Shown: piece after piece, positions 16,227-25,022 of the stretch | Layout: each line of letters starts with the position of its first letter | How positions within the stretch are numbered: position 1 is the stretch's first letter | Translations under genes and position numbers: made by a program | Assembly: GCF_023715535.1 (NCBI RefSeq) | Contig: NZ_JAMBOI010000001.1 | Span: 62,001 to 126,000 of the forward strand | Length of the DNA: 64,000 nt | Direction of reading: 5' to 3' | Source of the DNA: Sporosarcina luteola | Lineage (GTDB): Bacteria > Bacillota > Bacilli > Bacillales_A > Planococcaceae | Notes under the pieces: model-generated | Told to the model about the DNA's origin: nothing | Seen by the model: the letters and a program-made list of their open reading frames with translations, nothing else | Databases searched by the model: none

Positions 16227-17111
16227 TTATCTTTTCCGTTTCTTGAATGTCTCGTTCCGTATGTCTTCAATCGCTTCACGGGTCGCATCCAAATACGCGA
16301 TTGTCGTATCAAATTGCTTGGAAGCAACCGACATGAAAAGAATGTCCATAATGTGCAGCTGGGCAAGCCTCGACGAAGTTGCCCCACTACGGAAATTTGC
16401 TTCCTTCGCCGGTGACGTATGCAGCTGTATATCCGAAATCCGGGATATCGGTGTCTGCCCGAATTTTGTCAGACTAATCGTTGTCGCTCCGTTCGCTTGC
16501 GCTAACTCGAGGATTCTCTCAACTTCAAACGTCGCTCCTGAGAAAGAAATACCGACGACGACATCCTCCTCGTCGACATTCGCCATGATGGTAGCCCCCA
16601 TATGTAAATCCGTGCTAACGGTGGAAGCTTTATGGATCCGCAAAAACTTCTGTTGAGCGTCGATAGCGGCAATCCCTGAAGCCCCCACACCGAAAAAGTG
16701 GATATTCTTCGCTTGGACAATCGCATCGACAGCATGCTCCAATTGTTTCGGATCAAGCAATTCAGCAGTTTCCAGCAATGTATGAACTGCCTGCTCCGTC
16801 ACCTTCTGGATTGTCGTTGAAACCGGTTCATTCGGCTGGATATCCCTTGTCGTAATTTCCAGTTTACGTCCAAGGTCGCCATTGATGCGTAATTTTAATT
16901 CTTGGAAGCCTTTCAGTTGCAGTGATTTGCATAGCCTCGTAACTGCAGCACCGCTCGTTTGACTCACTTCCCCGAGTTCAGAAACGGTCATCGTTACGAT
17001 ATCTTGCGGGTTCGCTAAAATATAGTCAGCAATTTTCTGTTCCGAAGGAGGGAGCGCATGCCTCATTTCTTTCAGCAGCACTAAGCCGCCACTTGCAATT
17101 GCCATTTCCAT
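16227..17111 (-). CDS. MurR/RpiR-family transcription regulator
   Basis: 294 residues: an RpiR-type helix-turn-helix at the N-terminus (about 1-80, with VSELGEVSQTSGAAVTRLCK) and a SIS sugar-phosphate-binding domain (about 120-260, FFGVGASGIAAIDAQQKFL). In B. subtilis MurR, of the same family, is the repressor of the MurNAc genes and responds to MurNAc-6-phosphate. Its place between murQ-side genes and nagA makes MurNAc-6P or GlcNAc-6P the likely effector. The operator is not identified. Confidence 0.88.
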   Translation of the reverse strand: MEMAIASGGLVLLKEMRHALPPSEQKIADYILANPQDIVTMTVSELGEVSQTSGAAVTRLCKSLQLKGFQELKLRINGDLGRKLEITTRDIQPNEPVSTTIQKVTEQAVHTLLETAELLDPKQLEHAVDAIVQAKNIHFFGVGASGIAAIDAQQKFLRIHKASTVSTDLHMGATIMANVDEEDVVVGISFSGATFEVERILELAQANGATTISLTKFGQTPISRISDIQLHTSPAKEANFRSGATSSRLAQLHIMDILFMSVASKQFDTTIAYLDATREAIEDIRNETFKKRKR

Positions 17112-17124
17112 CCCTCCTTTTTCT

Positions 17125-18081
17125 TCATTCCGCCAAGTCCTTCACCATAACGTGAAATGTCCGGTATGTCTTGAATCCGTTTTTCAAATACAAATGTCCC
17201 GCTGAACTCTTTTCACTCGTCCAGAGGAACCATGCCCCTTGGATCGTCCTCTGTTTCATTGAATAAAGGGCCTCGTGCAATAAAATCTTTCCAAGCCCTT
17301 TTCCTTGCTCGTTATCATCCACACCGAAAGGCCCGAATCGTTCCCGAATCCCTTCATAGCCGCCGTACATCGCGAAACCGACGACTTTTCCTTGCTTTTT
17401 AGCAATGAGAATTTGGGAAGGATCAATCCCTTGCAATAAACCTTCGCGAATCGCACGGCCCCAATCAGGATTGAAAACTGTATTGGCGAACGTGATAACA
17501 GCAGGTAAATCGCCGTCTTGAACGGTTTCAAATACGTAACCTTCCTGCTCACGCTCCGCTTTCACTGCCTTGACGGCTTCAGGATATACATAATCTGTCA
17601 ACGCCCGATGCATGGCTACCGGTGAATAAGCACGCTTAAACCCTTCTTTATGGAGGAATTCGAAACCGGCTGGATAGGCTGCTTCGTCGATTCCTGGAAG
17701 GAAATAATTCGGTGCGTAAGAAGAGAAGAACACTTTCTCCGCTCCTTGACTCCGGATGTAATCACAAGCCCTTTCCATAAGTCCGTGGCCAATCCCTTGC
17801 CTTCCGACATCGGGATGCACCATGAAAAAGGTGATCCATCCTGTATCAGGTTCAAGTTCAGTTCCGATCATCGGCAGCTTTCGTGTAATGGCCATGATTG
17901 CTCCTACAATCCGCTCTCCATTAATAGCTACGATCAGGCCTGCGGGATCGAAGTTCGCATCGAGCAATACTTGTGTCCTAAAACGATCTTTATGAATCGG
18001 GTCGTGAATCAATACATCATTCCATAATCCGACAATCCCTTTTTCATCCCCGCTTTGAAACGCGCGATACATCATGATCAC
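17125..18081 (-). CDS. Tandem GNAT-domain acetyltransferase
   Basis: 318 residues with two GNAT halves: the first has HPDVGRQGIGHGLMERAC (about 103-120) and the second DDNEQGKGLGKILLHEAL (about 254-271), both acetyl-CoA loops of the R/Q-x-x-G-x-G/A form. It sits between murQ and the MurR-type regulator, so an amino-sugar or muropeptide substrate is possible; self-resistance or detoxification is an alternative. A second 318-residue tandem GNAT is encoded at 28393-29349 in the other half of the cluster. Confidence 0.75.
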   Translation of the reverse strand: MIMMYRAFQSGDEKGIVGLWNDVLIHDPIHKDRFRTQVLLDANFDPAGLIVAINGERIVGAIMAITRKLPMIGTELEPDTGWITFFMVHPDVGRQGIGHGLMERACDYIRSQGAEKVFFSSYAPNYFLPGIDEAAYPAGFEFLHKEGFKRAYSPVAMHRALTDYVYPEAVKAVKAEREQEGYVFETVQDGDLPAVITFANTVFNPDWGRAIREGLLQGIDPSQILIAKKQGKVVGFAMYGGYEGIRERFGPFGVDDNEQGKGLGKILLHEALYSMKQRTIQGAWFLWTSEKSSAGHLYLKNGFKTYRTFHVMVKDLAE

Positions 18082-18091
18082 CCTTCTTCCC

Positions 18092-19000
18092 CTACTCTGT
18101 AGAAGCTAGTTTAACAGCTTTGCCTACGAAACCATCCGCGGCCTCAATTAAAGCTGAAGCTTGAGCTTGATCAACTTCCGCAAGAATCATGACGATCGCT
18201 TGCTTCACGTTATAGCTGGTCTGTTGCAGTACGGATTCAGCTTTATCTTCATCCATTTCGGTAATCGTACAAACCATCTTTTTCGCACGCTCACGCAATT
18301 TAAAGTTGCTCGCATTCACATCGACCATCAAGTTTTGATACACTTTGCCCGTCTTCACCATTGCCGTCGTCGAAATCATATTCAACACCATTTTATGAGA
18401 TGTTGCTGCACGAAGCCGTGTCGATCCTGTCAATATTTCCGGTCCGGTGATGACTTCGATCGGTATATCCGCAAAGTTACTGATCAGCGAGTTTTCATTA
18501 TTGGAAAGGCTGACAGTCGTTGCGCCGCATGAATTAGCGTACACGAGTGCCCCTTTCACATAAGGGGTCCGGCCGCTAGCTGCAATGCCGATGATGACGT
18601 CCTGACCGTTTATGTGAAGGTCTGCCAAATCCTTCGCTCCTAATGCCTCATCGTCTTCGGCGCCTTCAACAGCCTCATACATCGCTCCTTCTCCTCCAGC
18701 AAGTACTGCCTTGACGAGATCTGGAGAAGTACCAAATGTGGGAGGACATTCCACCGCATCCATGACGCCGATCCGCCCACTCGTTCCGGCACCTACATAA
18801 AGGAGTCTGCCGCCATTTCTAAAAGCTTCCACCACTTTTTCAACCGTCTTTTCAATTTGTGGGATTACTTGACGGACAGCGATGGCAACAGTCTGATCCT
18901 CTTCATTCATCGTTTTCAGTATGTCTGCGATTGACATTTCATCCAATCGCAATGTTTTCGGATTGGATCTTTCAGTCGTCAGAAGTGATAATTTTTCCAT
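18092..19000 (-). CDS. murQ: N-acetylmuramic acid 6-phosphate etherase
   Basis: 302 residues with a SIS fold. Hallmarks are LLYVGAGTSGRIGVMDAVE near 66-84 and ECPPTFG, AVEGAEDDEALG near 113, GIAASGRTPYVKGAL, and TGPEILTGSTRLRAATSHKM. It cleaves the lactyl ether of MurNAc-6-phosphate to GlcNAc-6-phosphate and D-lactate. It lies 11 nt after namZ and 10 nt before the GNAT gene. AGGAAGG precedes the ATG. Confidence 0.95.
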   Translation of the reverse strand: MEKLSLLTTERSNPKTLRLDEMSIADILKTMNEEDQTVAIAVRQVIPQIEKTVEKVVEAFRNGGRLLYVGAGTSGRIGVMDAVECPPTFGTSPDLVKAVLAGGEGAMYEAVEGAEDDEALGAKDLADLHINGQDVIIGIAASGRTPYVKGALVYANSCGATTVSLSNNENSLISNFADIPIEVITGPEILTGSTRLRAATSHKMVLNMISTTAMVKTGKVYQNLMVDVNASNFKLRERAKKMVCTITEMDEDKAESVLQQTSYNVKQAIVMILAEVDQAQASALIEAADGFVGKAVKLASTE

Positions 19001-19011
19001 CGTCCGCCTTC

Positions 19012-20181
19012 CTATCTATATCGTAAGTAACGTTCTCTCGTTTCCATGAAATTCTCCATGTCTCTGTTACATTGCTGTAAATACGGTTGGATATTCCCTC
19101 TCAGCAAACCGTGACGTAAAACATCGTTTCCAGCAAGTAGATCGAACATCGGATGCCGCAAATTGCCGTACTCCAAAAACTTGATTTTCTCGGCATACAT
19201 TGATGCAATGACTGCAAGCACTTGGATGACCGATTCAACCGGCTTGAATGCCTGGCGATCTGTAATATGAAGCTGGATTCCCTCACAAAGCTGTCCATTG
19301 TACTTTTGATATGTCGGCGTGAAAGCGAGTGCGCGCGCTCGGATTCCTTCCAATCCGAGCGAATTTACGTTGTCCTGCAACTTTTCACCGTCAATGAAAG
19401 GAGCCCCGATAATTTCAAACGGCTGCGTAGTCCCGCGCCCTTCGGAAAGATTCAACCCTTCCACTAAACACGTACCTGGATACAACAACATCATATCGAG
19501 CGTTGTCGTATTCGGCGAAGGTGGAATCCACGGAAGGCCAGTCTCCGTGTGGAATGAAGACCTTTTCCAGCCTTCCATTTCGATGACTTCCAACTCGCAT
19601 CTGATGTGAAACTCTTCATTAAAATAGGAAGCAAGCTCACCGACTGTCATACCATGCCTATTCGGAATCGGATAAAGTCCGACAAACGATGTGAAATCCG
19701 GATCGACTACATTCCCTTCGATTCTCTCTCCGCCAATCGGATTCGGCCGGTCAAGGATAATCATCCTTTTCCCCATTCGCGCGCAAGCCTCCATCATATA
19801 GGCCATCGTGTAGATATACGTGTAATATCTTGCACCGATATCCTGTATATCGAAGACGACGATATCTACTTGCCTCATCATCTCGTCTGTCGGTTTCTTC
19901 GACTTGTCGTACAGGCTGAATACCGGAATGCCCGTTGAACGATGGACGGCATCAGTGAATTTTTCACCTTCCTTCGCATTCGTCAACAGCCCGTGCTCCG
20001 GTGCGAAGAGGGCTGCCAGATGCAGCTCCGGATGGTCATGGAATAATCGGATTGTAGAGATAAGATCGGAATTCGCACCTGTTTGATTCGTCAAAAGACC
20101 AATTCTTTTTCCCTTCAACTCCGACAGATTCCTGTCAAAAAAAACGTCAACGCCAAGTTTCACTTGATTGAGCCCCATCAT
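19012..20181 (-). CDS. namZ: NamZ/YbbC-type exo-beta-N-acetylmuramidase (DUF1343), no signal peptide
   Basis: 389 residues of the DUF1343 family, whose B. subtilis member NamZ removes MurNAc from the non-reducing end of glycan fragments. Conserved parts include RIGLLTNQTGAN (26-37), LFAPEHGL, FSLYDKS, VFDIQDIGARYYTYIYTM, LDRPNPIGG and GLPWIPPSPNTTT. Unlike the secreted B. subtilis enzyme it has no signal peptide: the N-terminus MMGLNQVKLGVDVFFDRN is polar. Cytoplasmic action on imported MurNAc-GlcNAc is inferred. It overlaps the upstream permease stop by 1 nt. Confidence 0.88.
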   Translation of the reverse strand: MMGLNQVKLGVDVFFDRNLSELKGKRIGLLTNQTGANSDLISTIRLFHDHPELHLAALFAPEHGLLTNAKEGEKFTDAVHRSTGIPVFSLYDKSKKPTDEMMRQVDIVVFDIQDIGARYYTYIYTMAYMMEACARMGKRMIILDRPNPIGGERIEGNVVDPDFTSFVGLYPIPNRHGMTVGELASYFNEEFHIRCELEVIEMEGWKRSSFHTETGLPWIPPSPNTTTLDMMLLYPGTCLVEGLNLSEGRGTTQPFEIIGAPFIDGEKLQDNVNSLGLEGIRARALAFTPTYQKYNGQLCEGIQLHITDRQAFKPVESVIQVLAVIASMYAEKIKFLEYGNLRHPMFDLLAGNDVLRHGLLRGNIQPYLQQCNRDMENFMETRERYLRYR

Positions 20182-21152
20182 TATTCCTTCACGCCGCCTA
20201 GTGTTAAGCCTTTGACGAAATAGCGTTGGAATAGGATGAAGACGATAATCATAGGAATTGCCGCAACCGCAGCACCGCTCATAAGCAATTTAAAGCTGGC
20301 CAAGTTTGCATCCTGCAATGTTTTCAACCCGACAGGCAAAGTGTAAAGCTCAGCAGTATTCAGTACGATAATCGGCCAGAGGAACGAGTTCCACACGTTC
20401 ATGAATGTAAAGATGCCGAGCGCGGCAAGTCCTGGTCTTGCAAGAGGCAGGACGACAGTCCAAAACGTCCGCCATTCACTTGCGCCGTCCATTCGTGCAG
20501 CTTCCAGCAATTCATCCGGAATGGAATACATGAACTGCCTCATGAGGAATACGCCGAACACCATTGATAGATCTGGCAGAATCAACGCCCAGTGCGTATC
20601 CATCAGACCAAGGTTACCGACCATGATGAACAGCGGCACAAGCGTCACTTGACCGGGAATCATCATTGTGGAAATGATGATCCAGAAGATCAGGTTCCTC
20701 CCCGGGAACTTCTTCTTCGCCAGGACATAGCCAGCCATCGAGTCGATGAGAAGGATCCCTATCGTGACGACGACGGCGATATAAATACTATTGAAAAACC
20801 ACTTCCCGACATCATGCTTCTTGAACAAGTTCTTGAAGCTTCCGAACGAATTTGAAACGATATGGTCCATCATGTCGCGATGATACGCTTCCTCTTCTGT
20901 ATCTCCCGCCTTAGCCGCTTCCCTCGCCTCGCCCCAGTGTTTGAAATAAAGCGGAATCCCCATCGGATACATTTTCGGCGGATTGGAATCGACGTACGAA
21001 ACCGGCCGCTCCATGTCTTGGGATTGGTAGCTGCTTAATTGGAGGGAAGTCGAGAACACCCAATATAAAGGAAGCAAAGAAACAACAGCGAAAACAGTGA
21101 GCAATCCGAATATAATCAGTTTATTTAAACGATCAAGCGGTTTTTTCTTCAT
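20181..21152 (-). CDS. Sugar ABC transporter permease (MalG type)
   Basis: 323 residues, six membrane segments and the EAA loop DELLEAARMDGASEWRTFWTVVLPLARP near 215. A roughly 60-residue polar insertion (about 40-105) lies between the first membrane helix and the core, longer than in most MalG-type permeases. It partners the MalF-type permease just upstream and the MsmX ATPase at the operon end, and its stop overlaps namZ. Confidence 0.88.
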   Translation of the reverse strand: MKKKPLDRLNKLIIFGLLTVFAVVSLLPLYWVFSTSLQLSSYQSQDMERPVSYVDSNPPKMYPMGIPLYFKHWGEAREAAKAGDTEEEAYHRDMMDHIVSNSFGSFKNLFKKHDVGKWFFNSIYIAVVVTIGILLIDSMAGYVLAKKKFPGRNLIFWIIISTMMIPGQVTLVPLFIMVGNLGLMDTHWALILPDLSMVFGVFLMRQFMYSIPDELLEAARMDGASEWRTFWTVVLPLARPGLAALGIFTFMNVWNSFLWPIIVLNTAELYTLPVGLKTLQDANLASFKLLMSGAAVAAIPMIIVFILFQRYFVKGLTLGGVKE

Positions 21153-21166
21153 TTCCTATCCCCCAA

Positions 21167-22120
21167 TCACTCATCATGGCGAAGCACCCGGAATTGGATG
21201 ACAGAAAAGATGAGGATAATGACAAATAAAACGACTGATTGGGCCCCTGCCAAACCGAATTCAAAATCCCGGAAGCCCGTTTTGTAAATGAGATGGACGA
21301 GCGTCTCCGTCGCGCTCCCTGGTCCTCCCCCTGTCATCATGATGATCTGCGTAAATACTTGGAATGAACCGATCGTGCTCAATAGCACCAAGTACAACGT
21401 CGTCGGTTTCAATAAAGGGATCGTAATATGGATCCATTGCTTGAACCGGCTGGCTCCATCCATCCGCGCGGCTTCATAAAGTGATTGAGAGATTGATCCC
21501 ATCGAAGCCAAATACATGATGATGCCGACGCCGAATGGAATGAGGCATTGCATGATGATTAATGCCCACAACGCCGTATTTGACTGTCCGAGCCAGTTTA
21601 CGGGACCTACGCCGAACCAGCCCAGCACATAGTTGAAAAGCCCGAAATCGTAATTGTACATCCAACGCCAAACCATGGCGATGATGACCATCGAAGTGAC
21701 CGTCGGCAAATAAAAGGCCGACCTGAACAAGCTTTGGGACAGTTTTCCTAATTCGAAAATGAGCGTGGAAAGCACAAGGGCGCTAATAACGCCGAACGGA
21801 ACCGTCACCACAGTGAAGAGCAAAGTGTTTTTCAATGCAATACGGAATGCATCACTTTCAAAAACTTTTATGTAGTTCTCGAATCCTACAAATTCACTCC
21901 CGAAAATCTTGTATTTCTGAAAGGAAAGGACGAAAGCCCACACAACGGGGATTGCAACAAAAAGCGTGAAAAGTATGAGCTTCGGAAGAAGGAAGAGGTA
22001 TGCGCTGTAATTACGCTTCATCTCATAGAAAAGCTTCCTCGGATTCCCTTTCGCTTTCCCGATCACTTTCAATTTTTCGTCTTTCTTTTTCGGCACTGCA
22101 CCCATAGGCATCTGAGTCAT
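21167..22120 (-). CDS. Sugar ABC transporter permease (MalF type)
   Basis: About 317 residues with six membrane helices and the EAA loop SLYEAARMDGASRFKQWIHITIPLLKP. I start at ATG 22120, which has GGGGGTGGCAAC in front. A longer frame begins at 22174, but its first 18 codons coincide with a terminator-like hairpin (22141-22170), so they are probably untranslated. It forms the channel with the MalG-type permease 14 nt downstream. Confidence 0.88.
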   Translation of the reverse strand: MTQMPMGAVPKKKDEKLKVIGKAKGNPRKLFYEMKRNYSAYLFLLPKLILFTLFVAIPVVWAFVLSFQKYKIFGSEFVGFENYIKVFESDAFRIALKNTLLFTVVTVPFGVISALVLSTLIFELGKLSQSLFRSAFYLPTVTSMVIIAMVWRWMYNYDFGLFNYVLGWFGVGPVNWLGQSNTALWALIIMQCLIPFGVGIIMYLASMGSISQSLYEAARMDGASRFKQWIHITIPLLKPTTLYLVLLSTIGSFQVFTQIIMMTGGGPGSATETLVHLIYKTGFRDFEFGLAGAQSVVLFVIILIFSVIQFRVLRHDE

Positions 22121-22130
22121 GTTGCCACCC

Positions 22131-22172
22131 CCTAAAAGTGAAGCAGGCGTACGCGATGCATAGCCTGCTTTC
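22131..22172 (-). terminator. Intercistronic attenuating hairpin after the binding-protein gene
   Basis: AAGCAGGC and GCCTGCTT pair (22141-22148 with 22163-22170), followed on the minus strand by CACTTTTAGG. It lies between the solute-binding protein and the first permease, and would give more binding protein than permease. Confidence 0.6.
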
Positions 22173-22213
22173 ATTTTATTTCTCTAGTATGTGGTCTGTT
22201 TCTTGGTTTTCGG

Positions 22214-23539
22214 TTACTCTAAAATCTTATCTACCGCTTTTTTAGCGTCCGCCATGGCTTGTTCAGCAGTCTTTTCACCATTGAACACGAGTTGCAATTC
22301 ATTTTGGATCGCTTCATCGATTTTTCTCCATTCTGGATGACGTGGAAGCATGACGACTTGGTCAGACATTTCCATTGCACGTGTCATTTCCGGATTGTCT
22401 TTGAACGGATCCATTTCAGAAGCACTAACGCGTGCTGGGAAGATGCCGTAATGTTGTGCCATATTGTATTGCTCTTCAGCTGTTGAAATGAATTTCATGA
22501 AGTCAGCAACTGCCGCTTTCTTGTTCACATCGTCCTGATGCATCATGACCCAACCGCCGACGCCGCCGATAGTAGACGCATCTTTATCACCGGAAGGATA
22601 TTCAGCAACCATGAAGTTTGTCGGATATTTGCCTTGCGCAGCACCGATTGCCCAAGTTGCCCACGGCTGCATTGCGACTGTACGTTGCTCTTCATTCGCC
22701 CACGCTTGGAATGTGCCGCCGACGTCATTGCCGCCATGCGTTTCTGGGGCTACTTTATGCTTCAATTTCAAATCAGCCAAATCTTGAATTGCCTTGACCA
22801 CTTCAGGAGAATCGAATGTGAACTCCGTCAAGTCTTCGTTCAGCGGCGATCCGCCATTTTTATAGAAGAACGGCCATGCTTCATAATAGCCAGGCAGGAT
22901 GTACGTCGAGAAGCCGTGTACATCCGTCTTGCCGTCGCCATCCCGGTCGAACGTCAATTTTTCTGCTGCTGACAAAAACTCATCATATGTCCACTTTCCG
23001 TCTTTAGGCGGTTCTACGCCGGCCTCTTCGAATAAATCCAAGTTCAACAGCATCGTATGCAACGTAATACTGTTCGGAATTCCGTATAGTTTCCCATCAT
23101 ACGTATATGCATCAAGCGCATTTTCATAGAAATCCTTTTTCGCATCTTTATCGAAATACGGATCCAATGCTTCGATGACGCCTTGCTCGATATGGTCGAT
23201 GCTCACGGCGCTGCCGCTAATATCGACAGGAGCAATATCCGGCCAAGCTTTACCAGCAATGGCGACGCCGAGCTTATCTCCCATTTCCGCCCATGGAACT
23301 TGCACCAAGTCGACTTCAATGCCATCATTCGCTTCTTCGTATTCTTTGATCTTTTCCTCTAGCCAGTGGAATTTATTATCGTCCGCATCCGGCCATCTTG
23401 GTCCATCCCAAATAGTGATCTTCCCTTTGAACTCTTCAGCATTTCCTGCTTCTTCCTTATCGCCGCAAGCAGCAAGCACTGTCGCTGCAAGCCCAAGAGT
23501 TAATGCCGCAAGAGCGGACTTCTTCCAAACTTTCTTCAT
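22214..23539 (-). CDS. Sugar-binding lipoprotein of the salvage importer
   Basis: 441 residues of the family 1 extracellular solute-binding proteins. A lipoprotein signal peptide ends in VLAAC (Cys 25), followed by GDKEEAGNAEE and a MalE-like two-lobe fold (ITIWDGPRWPDADDN, GKLYGIPNSITLHTML, GGVGGWVMM). It is the first gene of a ten-gene operon ending with msmX. The genes downstream suggest a muropeptide-derived sugar as ligand; this is inference, as the ligand cannot be read from sequence. TAGGGGGTC precedes the ATG. Confidence 0.88.
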   Translation of the reverse strand: MKKVWKKSALAALTLGLAATVLAACGDKEEAGNAEEFKGKITIWDGPRWPDADDNKFHWLEEKIKEYEEANDGIEVDLVQVPWAEMGDKLGVAIAGKAWPDIAPVDISGSAVSIDHIEQGVIEALDPYFDKDAKKDFYENALDAYTYDGKLYGIPNSITLHTMLLNLDLFEEAGVEPPKDGKWTYDEFLSAAEKLTFDRDGDGKTDVHGFSTYILPGYYEAWPFFYKNGGSPLNEDLTEFTFDSPEVVKAIQDLADLKLKHKVAPETHGGNDVGGTFQAWANEEQRTVAMQPWATWAIGAAQGKYPTNFMVAEYPSGDKDASTIGGVGGWVMMHQDDVNKKAAVADFMKFISTAEEQYNMAQHYGIFPARVSASEMDPFKDNPEMTRAMEMSDQVVMLPRHPEWRKIDEAIQNELQLVFNGEKTAEQAMADAKKAVDKILE

Positions 23540-23616
23540 TTTTTGACCCCCTATTTATTTTTCTAGTGAACTTCCCCATTAATTATTCCCAGCAGGAAAA
23601 ACGGTCGTGCCCAAAT

Positions 23617-23745
23617 ACGCATAAAATCTCGAAAGCACGCATAAATTGCAGAAATCACGCATAAACGTTTCCAAATGCGCATAAATCGTAAAAATCACGC
23701 ATAAACGTCGCCAATCACGCATAAATCCCAAAACGTACGCATAAA
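23617..23745. repeat. Tandem array A: seven 20-bp units, core ACGCATAAA
   Basis: ACGCATAAA (once GCGCATAAA) starts at 23617, 23637, 23657, 23677, 23697, 23717 and 23737, exactly 20 bp apart each time. The 9-bp core is nearly invariant and the 11 bp between cores vary freely. The array lies between the anmK stop and the next gene; no terminator is seen on either side, so it may be transcribed (as TTTATGCGT units) in an anmK-transporter message. Confidence 0.9.
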
Positions 23746-23749
23746 CGCT

Positions 23750-24922
23750 TCAACCACCCCATGCGATCTTCCCCATAATCGTTGCCTTCCCCGCACCCGT
23801 CGCAGCTGGCAATGAATTCGGCATTTTATGGATGCCTAAATAGCCAAGCAATGCAAAAACGAGTGCTTCTTTCGCATCCGCATCGATTCCGAGATCGCTG
23901 GTCGTCAAGAGTTTCAAATCTTCAGGCAGCTGTACCTTCAGGAAACCCAGCAATGTCCGATTGTGCACACCACCTCCGCTAACGATCACTTCTTTCACGT
24001 CATGCGATTGTATATATCTTAAAATCTCTGTAGCTATCGTTTTTGCTGTCAGCATTGTTGCAGTTGCAATCTTATCTACGGATGACAAGCCGTGTTCATC
24101 CCCTTCCGTCCAAAACGTTTCAACGAAAGTGGCTCCAAATAATTCCCTTCCTGTGCTTTTTGGCGCAGGCGCGGCAAAATACTCGTGACCCATCAGGTGA
24201 TCCAGCCATCCATTGTCGACCGTTCCGCCCTTGGCCAACTCACCGTCCTTATCGAAGGAGCTTTTCCCGCCGGTTAGCTTAGCAACACAAGCATCGATCA
24301 CCATATTTCCCGGGCCCGTGTCGTAAGCGACAATTGGCTCCTCCGATCCGATTCGCGGCAGCACTGTCATATTGGCGATGCCACCGATATTTAGAAGAAC
24401 ACGCCCGACCGTTCCCGATTGGAATAAAACCTGGTCTGCAAAAGGTACTAATGGAGCGCCTTGCCCTCCCGCAGCCATATCACGTGTCCGGAAATCCCCG
24501 ATGACGGTTTTGCCTAAACGCTCCGCAAGAACGGCGATATCACCGATTTGCATCGTATTCGGACGTGCATACGAACAATGAGGCTCAACGGATGGCTCAT
24601 GCCAAATCGTCTGGCCATGCGAACTGATAAGATCGACTGTCTCCAAACTGATTCCTGCTACCTGAAGAGCTTCCATAATAGAATCGGCATATCGTTCTCC
24701 AAGATACATATTCATCGTGGATACAAGATGCAAAGGCGCCGCCGGGTCCATTAACTTGTGCAGCTCCTGCAACAGCTCATCGTCATAAGGCATCGTTACG
24801 AAATAAATCAATTCATTCTTGATGTTCCCCTCTTCATACGAGAAATCGACTATCGCGATATCGAGGCCGTCCAAGGACGTACCTGACATCAATCCACAAA
24901 CACGCATTGGTTTCACGGGCAT
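23750..24922 (-). CDS. anmK: Anhydro-N-acetylmuramic acid kinase
   Basis: 390 residues of the AnmK family, an ASKHA-fold kinase. Motifs: GLMSGTSLDGLDIAIVDF (10-27), SSHGQTIWHEP near 99-109, GDFRTRDMAAGGQGAPLVP near 141-159, NIGGIANMT, AYDTGPGNMVIDA and VSGGGVHN near 318. It opens and phosphorylates 1,6-anhydroMurNAc to MurNAc-6-phosphate for MurQ. Anhydro sugars arise only from lytic transglycosylases; the SpoIID-domain protein of this cluster belongs to a family with that activity. Its own promoter carries a cre-like site. Confidence 0.95.
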   Translation of the reverse strand: MPVKPMRVCGLMSGTSLDGLDIAIVDFSYEEGNIKNELIYFVTMPYDDELLQELHKLMDPAAPLHLVSTMNMYLGERYADSIMEALQVAGISLETVDLISSHGQTIWHEPSVEPHCSYARPNTMQIGDIAVLAERLGKTVIGDFRTRDMAAGGQGAPLVPFADQVLFQSGTVGRVLLNIGGIANMTVLPRIGSEEPIVAYDTGPGNMVIDACVAKLTGGKSSFDKDGELAKGGTVDNGWLDHLMGHEYFAAPAPKSTGRELFGATFVETFWTEGDEHGLSSVDKIATATMLTAKTIATEILRYIQSHDVKEVIVSGGGVHNRTLLGFLKVQLPEDLKLLTTSDLGIDADAKEALVFALLGYLGIHKMPNSLPAATGAGKATIMGKIAWGG

Positions 24923-24944
24923 GCCCCTTTTCTAAATCTCTCAT

Positions 24945-24990
24945 TGTAAACGCTTACTGTCATTTTAGCTCTTCTGAAATTAAATATCAA
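24945..24990 (-). promoter_or_regulatory. anmK promoter with cre-like site
   Basis: On the minus strand TTGATA (24985-24990) and TAAAAT (24962-24967) are 17 nt apart. Just after the expected start point lies the pseudo-palindrome TGTAAACGCTTACT (24945-24958 as read on the plus strand), one base from the CcpA consensus TGWAANCGNTNWCA. Carbon catabolite repression by a roadblock at the start point is inferred. Confidence 0.65.
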
Positions 24991-25022
24991 TACTAATTTA
25001 TTTTTCTAAAAAGAATTTTCAA

